Shown here piece by piece: positions 40,425-54,032 of a stretch of 64,000 nucleotides of DNA. The DNA comes from Diploptera punctata (lineage: Eukaryota > Arthropoda > Insecta > Blattodea > Blaberidae). Position 1 is the first letter of the stretch. Each line of letters begins with the position of its first letter. The position numbers and the translations under genes are program-made. Under the pieces are notes generated by a model, which was not told where the DNA came from, searched no databases, and saw nothing but the letters and a program-made list of their open reading frames with translations. The stretch covers positions 1,252,001 to 1,316,000 of the forward strand of contig JASPKZ010007288.1 in assembly GCA_030220185.1 (NCBI GenBank), given 5' to 3'.

Positions 40425-41275
40425 AGAACCTCGTGGAACCGTCTCTTGCTGCTATAATAGCAGTCACCCGGTCAGAGATCCTCTTTACCAGTTTGTGTTC
40501 ATCGTCATTCCTCTTGTAAATACTCATTCGTTGGGCATCACGATTTGGCTGCATCTTCCGACACCACACTCGCCGCAGGTATTCTATGGGACAGCGATCA
40601 GGACTTTGTGCGGGTCATTCCAATCGGAGAACTTTAATATCTGCTTATCACCGCTTAATAGCCTATGAAACATGCCACCTAGCTTATTCTTCCTGAAAGT
40701 AACTAAAACTCATTCCAGAAAACGCCATAATATTGGGTATAGGTTTATAATCCAGAATTGTACAGTATGCCAGTGAGATAATTTTGCTACGAATAACCAC
40801 CAGTGGCTCCATCCTGTAAATACGAGAAACGCCCCCATCCTATCTCCTTACCAACACCACAAAATGTCATGGTAGACACGGTACACTCTGTTAGAAGCTG
40901 TTCTTTCGCCACACCCATAGACATCCATGTGACAAAAATATTATGAATTTCGTCGCATTACTCCATAGGTCCGATTTCCGATGCTTCAATGTCTAATTGC
41001 GATGGTCCGAACACTATCCGAGTCTGTGAGCTTCATTGGCCTTCGTGATATGTGGATGACGTTTTGCTCCTCTGTGAGCAGGATTTCAATTAAACCAGAC
41101 TTCCTGTTGGGATTGATGGTAGTCTTCTGTTCTACCCGTTTCCACACTTTTGGTTTCTAGGGATTCTGAGATCTCTGTTAGTCGACTTTTCAGTCGCCCG
41201 AAACATTCACTTTTGTCACAACATCCATCGATCTTTCAGTTAGGTAGGACGGATGCTAGAGTTAGGGACTGTATA
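40425..41275 (-). pseudogene. decayed Tc1-like transposase
   Basis: Minus-strand reading across several frames shows the Tc1 order: a GCLWVWR-like segment (R-x-W-R), FCGVGKEIGWGRF for the VMVWGGI block, then a WP..S-P-D-x-x-P-I-E-Y-L equivalent (ATCGCTGTCCCATAGAATACCTG). The C-terminus follows as RISDRVTAIIAARDGSTRF. The last corresponds to the usual SMPRRLxAVIxARGG-type end. Stops and indels are numerous. It is a dead DNA transposon gene. Confidence 0.6.
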
Positions 41276-42059
41276 ACGTGACAGCTATTGCTCTGCTAGA
41301 CAGATTACTGAGGTCGAAGCGGCAAGCTAACTTATGACGTAATCAAAGTCCGATACCTCTGCAGCATGTTCCTCTTCCTCACTTAAAATATATAATTTCC
41401 ACTACATTCACATTACTAAATAAATTAACTAGAATAAAGAAGCGTAATGACTTTGGAACTTACATGTATCTGAAAGTAATTAAATTAAGGTTTGGTCATG
41501 TAGAGTGAAAAGGTGGAGAGATGATTTGTCGTTTTTAATTTCGTCAATAAGGTATTCTATGGATTATACTCAATTAAGTTGTATGAATACGTCATAAATA
41601 CAGTTTAAATACATTTATTGGAATTGGTTCAACAAAATATTCTATTGAAAAAATGTATTTGTTTTAAAACTTTAATGTTTTTAAAATAAATTATGAAACT
41701 CCGTTGAGGTCACTGTGTTAATGTTTTAATAATTGTAAAACAGCACCCGATATCTCAGTCGTCCTCAATAATTTGCAGTTTAATTTTGGTGTATTTCGGT
41801 ATTACTTTATGTTTGAGACATTCTTTGTTAAATAATATGTCGGCAAGAGCTCTGTGTAATTTTAACTTTAGGTTAAAATATTTAGAATTTATATTTGCCT
41901 GGCTGGTTAATGAATCAATGCTTTTAAAATGTATCTAAAAACATAAAAACATAAAAATTGTCTACTGAACAAATAACAAACTAAACAATATAATTTCAAA
42001 TAAAATAGAAGAAACGAACATATATAAAAAAGTTGAATTTGTCAAAATTGAATTGCAAT

Positions 42060-42365
42060 GGCTGTGACACATTTTACAACTACTACAAACTTCACGACAA
42101 GGTGTAACGAAAATTTAAGAGATTTCATAAAGAATGAAGGTAAATCCAGTTTTTCCAAACATATAGTAGAAGCAGGACATCAGTTCAACACAATAGACAA
42201 CGTATTATCGATCCTGCATAGATAAAACGATATATCGAAAATCAACGTTCTCGAAGAATTAGAAATCATCATGGAAACCACAAATAAACACCAGCTCAAT
42301 GAGAACATACCCAGCAATATAAACCCTCTGTACAAAATAATTACCAACAACAGTTAGTACCTAAA
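42060..42365 (+). pseudogene. Penelope-like element, GIY-YIG endonuclease C-terminus (fragment)
   Basis: A frame gives TNFTTRCNENLRDFIKNEGK and SSFSKHIVEAGHQFNTIDNV, LSILHR, stop, then SKINVLEELEIIMETTNKHQ. The pattern F-x-T-R-x-x-E-H ... S-x-F-x-x-H ... H-x-F ... I-L-H ... L-x-x-L-E-x-x-E-I matches the end of Penelope-like element endonucleases. The catalytic GIY and YIG motifs themselves are not visible. A related terminal piece is at 54.03 kb. Confidence 0.5.
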
Positions 42366-42639
42366 TGAAAGCAGAAAATTGTACATAAATTATCGAAAGG
42401 CCTCCTATAAAACAACACTGCAAATAATCAGGTACTGTTTTACAATTATTAAAGCTTTAAAACATTAGACTGGAACATAGATTTTCTTTGTAAATACTTA
42501 ATAATTAGAATAAAATATTATACGTTTTGTTTGGTTATTTATGTTCTAACTATAAAATATTTCTGTAAACTAATTATAACGTTTACACTCTGTATAAATA
42601 TATAAGTAATAAACTTCCCTAGTCATCATTTTCAGGAAG

Positions 42640-43822
42640 AATATTCATTCTGTTTCACTCGTGCTGGTAACTAGGGTTCGTCTTCATTTACACAAATTCT
42701 CTACTTAAAGACTTGATGGTAGACAATAGGAGTTAGGAGTGTAGTATGTTACCACTTTGGAAGTGAAAATTTGACGAAAGTGTAAAGCATGAGAATATTT
42801 TTTTAGTGGAAGGATAACTTGAAAGCTTGAGGCATAAACCCCACGTCGTCTCATTAACAAAGAGTAGGAAACAAGGAAGAGGAGTGTGAGATCAAAAGAG
42901 AAAGAGATGAAGATGAAGAATCCAAGAGAGTACAACAAACTCCAGGGGAAAGGAGGAGGGGAGGCCAGCAATAAGGAAGGCATATATCACCGCCAGGCTA
43001 CACTGAACAAAGGTAATGTTTGCAGACGCAAGCAAAAAAGAGAATAACAATACACCAAGCTTTTTATACACATTCGTCTCTCTACTCTTTATTTACACTT
43101 GATAATGGAAAGATGCTTGCTATAATCTTATGTGGCTTTAATACGCGAAATATGACTTTTATATATTTCAATCAATACTTCATTGCGTTGATTTGCAATT
43201 TAACTGAGCAGCCGAGTTACAATTTAAAATCCTATAAAACATACAAGTGCGATAATATTTTTCCTTGATTTAATTCTCCCGTTTATAGGTACATTTACGT
43301 GATCAATGTCACACAGGTCTTACAGAGTCACAACATGCCATCAGAGGATTCTTAACTCTAGATTTTATGCAATTCGTACCAGACGAATATATGGACGACC
43401 TCCCAGGACCCTTAATCAGTTCAATGGCATGGCCAAATAGGAGACTACACGATCGTTACGTCTCTCCATTCAATCACAGAGTAAACAAAAAAAAAGTCGC
43501 GATGGGCATAAAAAATTAGTTCATTTACAATGGCAGATATAGATGGGATGTAAAGGAAGCACTCGCCAATCGCTTGTTTTCTTTTCCACCCATGGCTTAT
43601 TTCCCTGCCCTCGAAAATCCTATGTAGTATTAATTCTCGTGATAATTTTCTGGTGTAAGAGCTCACTTTTGTCTTTATAATTGTCAAAATCTCAATTTTC
43701 TGTTTTCTAGTTACTGAGTCATTAAAAATCTTGTATTTACTAGAAACTGACATTTTTAAGTAAACGTCTGTTTAAACATAAGATCTTAAAAATAACTGTA
43801 TAAATATTTTTTTCAAAACATG

Positions 43823-43875
<53 letters not shown>

Positions 43876-44550
43876 TGGACATAAATGTTTAGACTTTGAA
43901 CTATATGTGTTAATATTTGTAGTTTATATATTTGTATTTTATGTGACTACTATTAAGTTGAATTTTAATGTTTCCAGTAGTTAATTATTTCAGCATTACA
44001 GGTTAAGAAGCATTAGATTGTTATTAGCACGTTATGTTCGATTTTGTTGTTAAATGATGAGTTAGCAATTTATGAGCTTGAGCTAAATCATAGAAATATT
44101 TGAGATTATAAAAGTTAAGAATAAAATACCGTTGTGTATAAAATTACTATTCATTATTTTTTGAAATGTATTACGCTATTCAATATTTGACAAGTTATAC
44201 AACATCGTTTTTTCCGATGGAAGTACAAGAGCACGTAAACTAAAATCGCTAGGAATATGAAAGAACTCACTTTTTAACTATGGAAGGATTGCGGAAAAGT
44301 ATATAAATAAACGTAATTCGAAGAATTAATAGAGAAATATCTTCATTGTGCAATGGTACATTTAAAGGTTAGAGTATAACATTTATGATATTGGTGATAA
44401 AATGCATCTGAGTTTTACAGAAAAAAAAGAGTGGTATATAATTCCCCTCTGTGTTGTTGCTTTCGTCTATGGTTTGATAAAGACTTGAGGAAGAAAATCT
44501 TGACCACAAATTACCTGGTACTCCGGGTTTGGGATTGGTGTATCAGAGAA
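42640..44550. other. unassigned DNA with (TA)n
   Basis: A (TA)n run lies at 43826-43872. Small open frames (42705-42983, 43020-43268, 43445-43753) have no recognised motif. A plus-strand segment at 43300-43440 is moderately GC-rich but gives no recognisable protein. Confidence 0.5.
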
Positions 44551-44599
44551 GCTCTGTGTTCAAAGTAAAAGAATAACTGTGCTAAAAAGCCTAAATATC

Positions 44600-47465
44600 T
44601 AAAGCCAGATGAAGTACAGGCTGATAACAAAAGCAAAGGAAGGGAATTTCTTGTTGGAACATGTAATATTTGAGAGATTCAACATAAAATGATTGATATC
44701 ATAGATAAAATGAAAATACTAAACCAAGATATTTGTCAAAATAAACTAAAAGGAAAGGAAAAAGTTCAGAAGTTAAAGGGCCACACGTACATTTTTTCAT
44801 TGGAGTTGAGAAGAATAAACGAACACAGAGAGGAATCTCAATCATAATTCGGAAACAATTAAAGACATTTTTAACTAGTTGGGAAGCCATAAATCAAAAC
44901 ATTATTAAAATTAATTAAATTAAATTTGGAAAATATTTACCATTCTAAGAGTGTATTGAATAAGTTAAGATGAAATATCTACGAACAAATACCAGATATA
45001 TCGAAATCTGAATAATGTAATACACAATATGGGAAACCCAAGAGAAATATTATTATCATGGGCGATTTAAATGGTTGAATTGCTACAAGGACTGGAAGTG
45101 AAGTGCTGTGCCCTTTAGGAGAGGAGAAAATATACGATAACGGTGAAAGAATGATATAAATATGTGAGCATTATTCATTAAAAATTACAAATGGATTTTA
45201 TCAACAGAATTAAGTCCATAAATATATCAGATAACAGGACACCCTGTAGCATAGGTCAATAATATATTTTATTAATGTTGGACAAAATACGGATAGAAGA
45301 ATATAACATGTTCAGCGACCCAACCTGTGGTAGGGATCATTATTTGGTAAATGCAAAAATATATTTTCCCCCATATCTTAATACGCGTATAGTGAGGATG
45401 ATATAAATTATACTAGAGACATCAACAATTATGAACACACCTCTATATAATTTTAAGTTCTTAGAGGATGGTAGTATTTCTTACTTTTAACTACATGGGA
45501 TTGGATGAAGAGTTAATTGGTAATACATTTGATACTCCTGGAAAACAGTATCAGTATATTATCGAAAATATATACATGGCTGCTAGGGAAGCTTCGAGAG
45601 GAAAGGAAAAGGAGAGTTAAGAAAACATATTTTTTGGAATAAGCAAATTAAGAATGATGTAAATAGTAAAAGATGTAAATATCTTAAATAGTTGAGCACA
45701 AAGAATTAGATAGACAAAATAGAGTATAAATATCTCAAACAAGGTTAAGAAAGAAGGTGACAGATGATAAGACTAAATATTGGGAAAGAACATTTCAAAG
45801 AAGTCAGAGTTGGATTGGAAGAAGTAGGTGTTCAGAGGCCTGGAGGACGTTCAACAATTTAAGGAAGCCAATACACAATAAAACAATACTCAGGAAATAT
45901 ATTTAAATTAACGTAAATTACATCTTAGCAAACTATTGACTGAAGATCGTTCGGAATTTTTAAGTGGAATTATAGAAAAAACTCTTGATCAAAATGCGAG
46001 TATATATTTAGATACCGAGACAGTAGAAATAGCAACTGGCAGTTAAAAATGGAACGGCTTGTAGGGAAGAAGAAGTACAGCCAGAATGACTTAAATGTGA
46101 AAAAAGGATTTCATTTTAATTTTTAAGGAACTCTTTTGAGAGATGTCTAAAATGGAGAATATGTAATGGAGCCCTTGATAAGTCCCTTCACGTACAATGT
46201 CTCGTCATCATTGAATTATTGTTAATAATATAAAGGAAAATAGATTTTATATCCGTCATTAGTAAGAACGGAAGAACATATGTGTGCAGTAATTATATGG
46301 GAATCAACGCAATTAATACTTTTAGTGGTACATGTGGAAAAATTATCAAATACTATTTGGAAGAAAATTATTAATATAAGGAGAATGGGAGATCTGTAAT
46401 GTATCACATATTTGTGGCAAAACAATTGATTGAAGGGACTAACAATAACAATCAATAAGTTCATTTCACTTTTTGGATCTAGAAGAAGCATATGATACCG
46501 TACATTTACGGAAGTTGTGGGAAGCATTAGAATATGCGGACAAAAATGAAATGTGTATAAGAAAAAAATAATGTAAAAATTACTTTCGTCAAGATTGTAG
46601 CATATCACGCACACTATTGAAGATATTTATATAAAAGCACTTTCAAACTGCAGCAAAAATATGTGATTACCAATTTGAGATGGATCAACAGACACAATAT
46701 AAACACAGTTATTTGGGGATGACCAGACTATAATTGTGCAAGATTAAGAAGACATGGGGGTATTGTTCAGAAGATCATTAGTAGAATACAATAATGTGTA
46801 TATACAAATAAAGAAAATTAGTGTATGAAAATAAAGAAAAAACGTGTTATATGGGTTATGGAGCAGAAACCGAAGATCAGAGGGAGTGTATTAGAGGATG
46901 TGAAGAATTTTAATATTTGGGGCTAAAACTAGATAACGAGATAAGCAAATAAAGTGTTATTAAGAGCAGAATATATATAGTTAGAGCTATTACAGTAATG
47001 GTAAATGGTGACCTATGGAACAGCCATGTATCCAGGAAAGATAAGTTACAAATATATAATCCAATATTGAGAAGCACTGTTACATATGGAGTTGAACTAT
47101 GAAAATTCAACACATATTAGAAAAAAATATGTAAATCGAAATGGATTTCTTGAGGAGAGCATTAATATGATTAAAATTATAAAAAATGGAAATAAAATAA
47201 TTCGAGAGAAAATCAATAATGAACATTCAATAGCAGATATATAAGATAAAAACAATTAAATTTGCGTGGGCATATAAGGCGAATGCATTATGAAAGGTTA
47301 CTCAGAAGAAAAGAATGGAATGGTGCTCACCTGAAACAAGAACTTGAGTGAGAGTGGATACAGACGAGTGGGGAAGGAACATAAAACTTCAGGCACAGAA
47401 AGGTGTGTAGACATAGAAAATATATGTGTAAAGAAAGTAAATAATAATCATGATGTTGAATCGCT
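44600..47465 (+). pseudogene. decayed near full-length LINE (endonuclease and RT order visible)
   Basis: Broken frames show a complete LINE order. FLVGTCNI with DKMKILNQDICQNKLKGKEK is the endonuclease start (about 44647-44760). IIIMGDLNG...GEEKIYDNGERM and LKITNGFYQQN are the endonuclease end (about 45055-45205). CSNYMGINAINTFSG, then HFTFLDLEEAYDTVHLRKLW (about 46470-46530), is RT. NEHSIAD-like and a decayed GHxxRM...GRV region close it at about 47220-47440. Stops occur every few tens of codons, so this is an old copy. It is related in style to the LINE ends at 14.4 and 59.3 kb. Confidence 0.65.
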
Positions 47466-47639
47466 ATAGCAGTCCACTAGGCTTAACATACATCGAGAAT
47501 TTAATTATTCTCTAGTTAATGTTGACTGTAAGAATTGTGTTAAATGCTGTTTCTGTGAAGCTATTATGAAAACCGTTTAAAGATTGTAGAAAAATCTGGA
47601 GTGGCAAACCCTTCACTTTCAGAGGGTTCACGTCCAACG

Positions 47640-49070
47640 TCTGACATGTTAGTCGATTAAATTGTGGATGATCATTTGGAACAAGAATGTACAGAATCAG
47701 TACCTGCAGTTTAACACCATGTGCTGATAGGGATTCTACTACTAGTCATCATCCAAATCAACCTTTCAGCTCTAAACGTGCGTGTGCAGTAACATCTTCC
47801 ATTAACAAGGTAAATATTTCCGATAAAATGAAATGGGTTAAGCGCTGGGTAAATTCATTTTTAGTTGCAAAATTTCATTTAGTTTTGTGATAGCAAGCAT
47901 TTTTAGGACATTGTACATAAATTGCGCCTGTCCCAACAATTTTCTCGACAAAAAATTATTTTGAACAGGCAGTTCGGTGACGTATATGAAGAGGATTCTA
48001 AATAAACACATGTTGTTACTAACTCAGACTTACTCACCGATGGATGGAAAAAGTAATCCAAAAATACAAAGAATATACTTACATCGTTACAAAATGTTAA
48101 TACAAGTACAACATAACCAAGACAAATATTCTAGGAAGCCATGTGAGTCAGAAATAGGAAATAAACATGTGAATTTGTAAAGGAAGCATCTGAAAGGGTA
48201 AATACACGGTATAATACAAACATTTATTATATTAATAAAAACGGGCAACGGTCACAAATTATGGCATTGGAAATATGGCTAAGGTTCTGTTACCAACAGA
48301 ATATAATTGAAAGTGTATCAGTCTTGATTATTAAAAATTCATTCCATATCAGGAGCAGCTACTTGTGTTCTATAGTGGTTCCAGAGTTTGTCTTGGCGTG
48401 GACACTTGATGATTGTCTCAACGAGATGATTGTCCCTTTTTGAAAAACAACATCAAAGTGTTGAATAGAGAGGCTGCTAATATATAAAGTGAGAAAATTG
48501 AACATCAATGATATCAGTTTTATTTTAAGAGATACCGTCAATCAACTCATCCGTACTTTCAAAAATCAGAAAACAGTGTCGCCCATTCAGTACAATTATG
48601 GATGAATTTGGAAATAAGTGAATGTAATTATGACAAGTGGAGGAAACAACCTCAATAACCTCAATATGCCGTCTGGCAACAGATGTACTTCACCCACAAC
48701 ATGATGGACGGAATCGTCATTATGAACATAATGACCAAGTTCAAAGATTTATATTGGAAACCCTGGATGTTTTTCAGCAATGTTGTGAATAAGAAGAAAT
48801 ATTTGGTGAGATTTCCAACAAGCGAGTTAAGATTTTTTACACCATAAAAAACAATGATATCTAATCTCCGTCTGCGGAAATATAGATAAAATTGTTCGAC
48901 ATAACTAATCGGGGCAGGAGGCTTATATATAATAGATAGCAGTCTATAGGTCTCAATTAATGAACTCTTGAAATATGAACTTATCGGTACACTATTATCA
49001 TAAATTATTTTTGATATGACATTTGCAGACTGCATCCTTAGCTATACGGTGAATCACCTATTTAGGATTC
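47640..49070 (+). pseudogene. decayed hAT-like transposase (probable)
   Basis: Reading across frames gives IVDDHLEQECTES and then, after 47820, KWVKRWVNSFLVAKFHLVL. FxDIVHKLRLSQQFSRQKI and LNRQFGDVYEEDSK follow, with LLTDGWKK at about 48025-48050. The A-x-F-x-x-x-x-P-F ... F...KLRPxYxxPSR ... LTDGWxx order is that of the hAT catalytic region around its first Asp. Later conserved parts, including the dimerisation segment, are not recognisable. Stops are frequent. The right boundary is a guess. Confidence 0.45.
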
Positions 49071-49931
49071 AACACCACAGTCCGTCAAAAACAAAATTCT
49101 CATCAATAGTTTGTTTGAAAAACAATTTTCGAAATTTAAATTCAACCATATATTTTCTTTGAATATTGAAGCACAATACTCAATTACTATGGGGAATTTA
49201 AAGTATATGATGACCAGTGTTCACAAGTTAAGCCCTAGCAATGCTTGATAGAACTTGCATACATTAGTAATGAAAATTTACAATTAAGATTCAGGTACTT
49301 GTTGGAGAATGAACAGAATCAGTCATGGTCAATTACAAATGATTTGTAAACAATATTTTGGACTGAAAATACATATTTTCATTTAAAGTTGGATGTAGCC
49401 CTTATTTACAGAACAATTTATAATGACGTCAGATAACTAGAATCAATGGTGCAAATTTTTTAAGAGTTACTTTTTATCGCTTCTTCACTAAAGGCTGATC
49501 TCAAAATTGTTTTCCTGTAAACTTCAGTTTTCTTTCCAGTAGCTAATCTAATATTAAACTCTTTGAAAATACTTTTATCATAAGTGATGCAACGAGTAAA
49601 TTCCCAATTCTCGATAAATTCACGATGTCACGAATTGACGAATGAATTTACCTAGAGAATTTGGAAATCAAGAGTGACATTTTTAGGAATATTTAACGAA
49701 TACAATTAAGCTCTTTACTCAAAAATCATTATTTAAATCTAGTTATTTTAAAATATTTATATTTTTAATGTAAACGGAGATGTTTAAAAAAAAGAGAAAC
49801 GATTATTATATTTCATTTGTTCACCCTGTAACCAGATCATATTGTTTATTACCGAACGATCGCAATATTGTAAGAATGCTCCCTAGTGGAGAATAAATGA
49901 AACACATCAAACTGTTTATAACCACACATTA

Positions 49932-51418
49932 CTTACTTACTTACTCACTCACTGGCACTATCGAACCCATAGGTTCATGTCCGCACGGACATAAGCTATC
50001 CATACATCCCTATCATGAGCTAATGCTTTCCAATCAATCCCTGTATAATCTAATTCAATCAAATCATAGTTAATATTATTCTCCCACCTCATTCTTGGTC
50101 TACCAACTGGGCGTTTTCCCTCTGGCTTTCCTACAAGAAGCTTCCATGCAAGTCTTTCATTCCCCATACGTGCAATGTCCTGCCCATCGCAGTCTACGAA
50201 ACTTAACTGTTCTTATTATATCTGGCTTCCTATAAAGACCATGTAGTCCATTTTTATGTAGTCTTCTCCATTCACCTGTTTGTTCATCTCTCTTTGGTCC
50301 AAACATTTTCCTAAGTACTTTATTCTCAAATAATTGTAGTCTCCTGTCCTCTCTTAAAGTAAGAGTCATGTTTCGCACCCATATAATATAACTGGTAGAA
50401 TAATAGTTTTATATATTTTCAGTGTAACTTTGTTTTGAAAGGATTTGGGACATCAAGAGTCTCTGCAATGCATAATAACATGCATTTCCAGAATTAAGCC
50501 TATGATTAATTTCCTTGTGCATCTCATTCTTGTTTGTGATTATTGTTCCTAGGTATTTTAATTCAGCCACATCTTCAAAATTTCCCTCATTTGTCATAAC
50601 TGCCCATTTCCATTATTTACTGAATTTCTACGTGTGACCATATATTAGTTTTATTGATATTTACTTCCAGTCCTAATTTCATAGTGTTACTCAATAGTGT
50701 GTGCGTGTTGTCCTTTAGTATCTCCTCGCTATCGGCCAATAATACTACATCATCAGCATAAACTAACAGCTTATTAATACCATTGAGTTGTAAGCCTTCT
50801 TCATTCACTGAAGATTTAATGCATGCTCTAGTACAAAATTAAACAGCAGAGGAGATAGTGCATCTCCTTGCTTCAACCCATTAAGGATTTCAAAAGTGTT
50901 CTAAACCTGTTTGCCTACACGCAGCCTACTCTTTGTGCCATTTAGACACATTCGTATAAGTCTAACTTACTTTTTAGGAATTCCGAACTCCAGCAGGATA
51001 CTATATAACTTCTCCCTCTTATTTGAATCATATGCTTTTTTGAAGTCTACATACAGTTGATGTACAGTACCAATAAAGTCTTAACATTCCGTGTTCCTAG
51101 GAACATGTCCCTGTGTTTGAGCCTTTGGCATAGGTTCCCTGAAGTAGTCCCCGCCCGGAGAACCGAATGGGAGACCAGTTGACCTCCTGAAAATTTTACC
51201 CCCGTTGAACCCATGTCCGTATTTCTTGACGGTTGTATTTTTACGGTGAAAGATCGTCAGTCTTTTGACCGAGGTACTTTTTTCGTCTGGATTATCACCT
51301 TCGACCAGTCCGGCATCGGTAACCCTATCAGCAGCAATGCTACCGCCGGCATAGCTCTCAGGATCATTTAAGCACGCAAGCCACTCCACCACGACAAGGT
51401 AAAGATACCATGGAGGGA
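49932..51418 (-). mobile_element. LINE-A, internally deleted copy with intact ends and 12-bp duplication
   Basis: It is flanked by aaccacacatta at 49920-49931 and 51419-51430. The 3' tail (ACTT)n is at the left and the full 5' UTR starting CCATGGTATCTTTACC is at the right. The interior jumps from the start of the endonuclease (GTGTTCCTAGG... equivalent to about 22.90 kb) straight to the RT at the sequence for TVHQLYVDFKKAYD (about 24.68 kb). About 1.78 kb is missing at about 51072. The rest keeps NEEGLQLNGINKLLVYADDV, KYLGTIIT, GPKRDEQTGEWRRLH and the usual C-terminus with several frame breaks. It is non-autonomous. Confidence 0.9.
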
Positions 51419-51431
51419 ACCACACATTATA

Positions 51432-52517
51432 GATTATTAATTAATTTCTGATCTACTATGATGTAAATACGTGAATTATATATTTTTGGAAGATGAATAC
51501 CCGGGAAATAATACGTTTAAGAAAGTGTAAACATCGGTTACTTATTTTGTGGTATAATCAATTACTACATTTTTTCTATTATATTACGCAAGCAGTATAT
51601 ATTTACATTCGTGCACTATGTATACGACCTGGCAGCCACTTGTATTCTAGGATTCTTATATACATATTTATATACAACATATTTCTTAGAGAGTAAGTAA
51701 CTGCAAAATAATGCTCTGACCTATTCAGAATGTTAAAAAGGAGGAGGTTGATTTTAATATGATAAAATTAAATTGTTAAATGGAGGTGAAAACGACTGTG
51801 ATTGGTTGTAAATAAAATTCATAGGAATGTGATTGGTCTTTGACTCGCATTTGCGGCATGCGTTAAATAATCACATTAAAATTAGCTAAAATCCCTTTAA
51901 TGATCTGAAAGTAAAATAAAGTAAAGAAATTATAGAGGTTGGAATTATTGAATTAAAACATTTGTATTTTTTATAAAAGGCATGGTAATATATTAAATTA
52001 TACATATTAAATTGCAAATTAAATGAAAAGTAGTTAAAACCCTACAAAATGCTTTAAGAATGAGAGCGGTTCAAATTTTGTAATTAGAGAAGCTGCATGT
52101 CATATAATATGAGGTTGCCTGTGACTGTGAATATTGCGGTCGTATCGTTGCATTTAGTCTTTGAGAACAGCTGTGTCGCTTAGCGTCTTTTCCACTTCGC
52201 GAAACTACAAATAAACTGAGGAATAAGCGGTTAATGTTACCTCCACTCGAATTGCTTTATAGGTTGAAAACATCCTCTTCTACGTTTATTTTACGACATC
52301 CAAAAGTTTGTAAATAAATATTATTTTACAATCCTTTTAAGATGCTAGAACTTTGGTCCTAATTCTCAACCCAATTTATAGTTTTTGGACGGAATTCTTA
52401 CAAGGAAAATTATTGAAGAAATTGTATAAAAACTGTCTATATAACAGTTCTCATTAAACACTTGTCATTGGCTTCGAAAATCAAATATAGCCTTGAAGTA
52501 ATGATAATATAATTTAA

Positions 52518-52560
<43 letters not shown>

Positions 52561-52640
52561 GCTTTGATAAATACCATAATATGCTTATAGAAATTAATAA
52601 TTCAGAAATATTTAACTTGCCACTTTTGTAAATTATGCAT
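51432..52640. other. unassigned AT-rich DNA
   Basis: It contains a (TA)n run at 52519-52558. No recognised gene or repeat end. Confidence 0.6.
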
Positions 52641-52646
52641 TCATAC

Positions 52647-52708
52647 CAACCCGGGATCGTCCACGTGAGGCCCAGGAGAAAGGTGGCTAGCAGCACGTCC
52701 AAGACCAT
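52647..52708 (-). CDS. candidate host first coding exon (signal-peptide-like)
   Basis: On the minus strand TATTCCAG precedes ATG at 52708-52706. The next 20 codons read MVLDVLLATFLLGLTWTIPG, which looks like a secretion signal with a hydrophobic core. The reading is followed by TTG|GTATGA, a plausible donor at 52646. Codon third positions are GC-rich (CTG, GCC, CTC, ACG), unlike the AT-rich surroundings, which suggests constraint. No downstream exon was recognised, so the protein is unknown. An intact mature-protein exon would have to lie to the left. It could be chance. Confidence 0.35.
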
Positions 52709-52893
52709 CTGGAATACTTTATTATATGCTCCATGTGCGTTGAACAATTTTTTTCGCGGCCGCACATCGACTTAAAAATTCCAAGGTCGCATGTTAACGT
52801 TCGACTACAAATCTCGGAGCCGCAATCGACTAATAATTTGGTTATGGGCGAGCCATGTGCTGATATTAGTTAACATAGCTAGTGAAAAACCTT

Positions 52894-53504
52894 TAATGAC
52901 CTTGTCATCGTGGAGTGGTTTGCATGCTTTAAATTGCCCGGAGACCTATGCCGGTGGTAACATGCTGCAAAATGGGTAACCCTTGCTGGACATGTCGAAG
53001 GCGATATGCCAGACGAAAAAAGTACCTTAACAGAAAGAGTGATGATCTTCACTGTATAAATACAACCGTCAAGAAACGCGGACAAGGGTTCCATTGGCGC
53101 AATATTTTCCGGAAGTAAAATAGTCCCCATTCGGTTTTCCGAGCGGGGACTACTTTGGGAATGAATGTCAAAGGCTCAAACAGAGGGACATGTTCCTAGG
53201 AACATGGAATGTTAGAACATTTAATAGCAGTGTGATAGAAATATTAATTCGGGAATTAGGTAAATTATTCTTGGAAATGGTAAATTTACAGGACGTTAGA
53301 TGGACAGGAGATGGTATTTAGAAATCAGAAAGTTTTGCATTATACTATGGGGATGGAGCAAGACCTTAATTTAGAACATGTCTTTAGTCCGAATGGGGAT
53401 CCTCTCCGCTATTAAATATATTAAGTTCTTCAGTGACAGGATATCATACATGGATACAAGGGTAAGCGACATGACTACGTAAATGTAGATGTACACTTAG
53501 CAAA
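52894..53504 (+). pseudogene. LINE-A 5' fragment (5' UTR and endonuclease start)
   Basis: Decayed plus-strand copy: ACCTTGTCATCGTGGAGTGG at the 5' UTR, ACATGTTCCTAGGAACATGG, then TWNVRT-like, the LxELGK... equivalent, QDVRWTGDG-type and SESFALYYG-like codons, ending within the VNVHA region at about 53504. The hairpin stem in the UTR is degraded. The right end is an internal breakpoint. The 53505-53880 interval that follows shows nothing I recognise. Confidence 0.8.
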
Positions 53505-53882
53505 AACAACAATAATGAGCCGCTTCAAAAAGCAGAGTCCTTGTTATGGCCCACATGCTCGAAAATCTAAAGCTGTGGTTCACGAGGTAACGCATTGTTA
53601 AATGTTTTAAATTCACTATGTTTTGTTTTAATCGTTTAATAGTTAAAGAATAGCGAAGGAGACATGTTTCTAGATATTTACGAGTGTACGACAAATGCAA
53701 TGTTACTTAAATTGCGATATTTTAAATAATGTCCAACTCTCGTTCATAGTGTAAAAGTAAAAAGACATCTAGTAACCGACGTTGGAGTCGCTAGATCGTT
53801 AAACCAATTATGAAACGATGAAATGTATATATGAGAGGCAGGGTTCGAAATCATCAAGAATGTTTTTTTTTGTTCATTTTAA

Positions 53883-54032
53883 GGGACGAGAGGAAATTAC
53901 GAGTATTTGAGAATAAAGTTGTTAGGAAAATGTTTGGACCAAAGAGAAATAAATAGAGAAGTGAATGGAGAAGACTTACATAACAATGAGATACATGTTC
54001 TTTATAGGAAGTCAGATATAATAAGAACAGTT
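53883..54032 (+). pseudogene. LINE-A C-terminal fragment
   Basis: Short LINE-A piece: RKLRVFENKVVRKMFGPKR-like, NREVNGEDLHNNEIHVLYRK and SDIIRTV. It ends abruptly at 54032, where a Penelope-like segment begins. It may be part of the same original copy as 52.89 kb. Confidence 0.75.

Noticed and set aside
43300..43440. possible small transposase fragment on the plus strand
   Set aside because: No motif order could be matched to a family.
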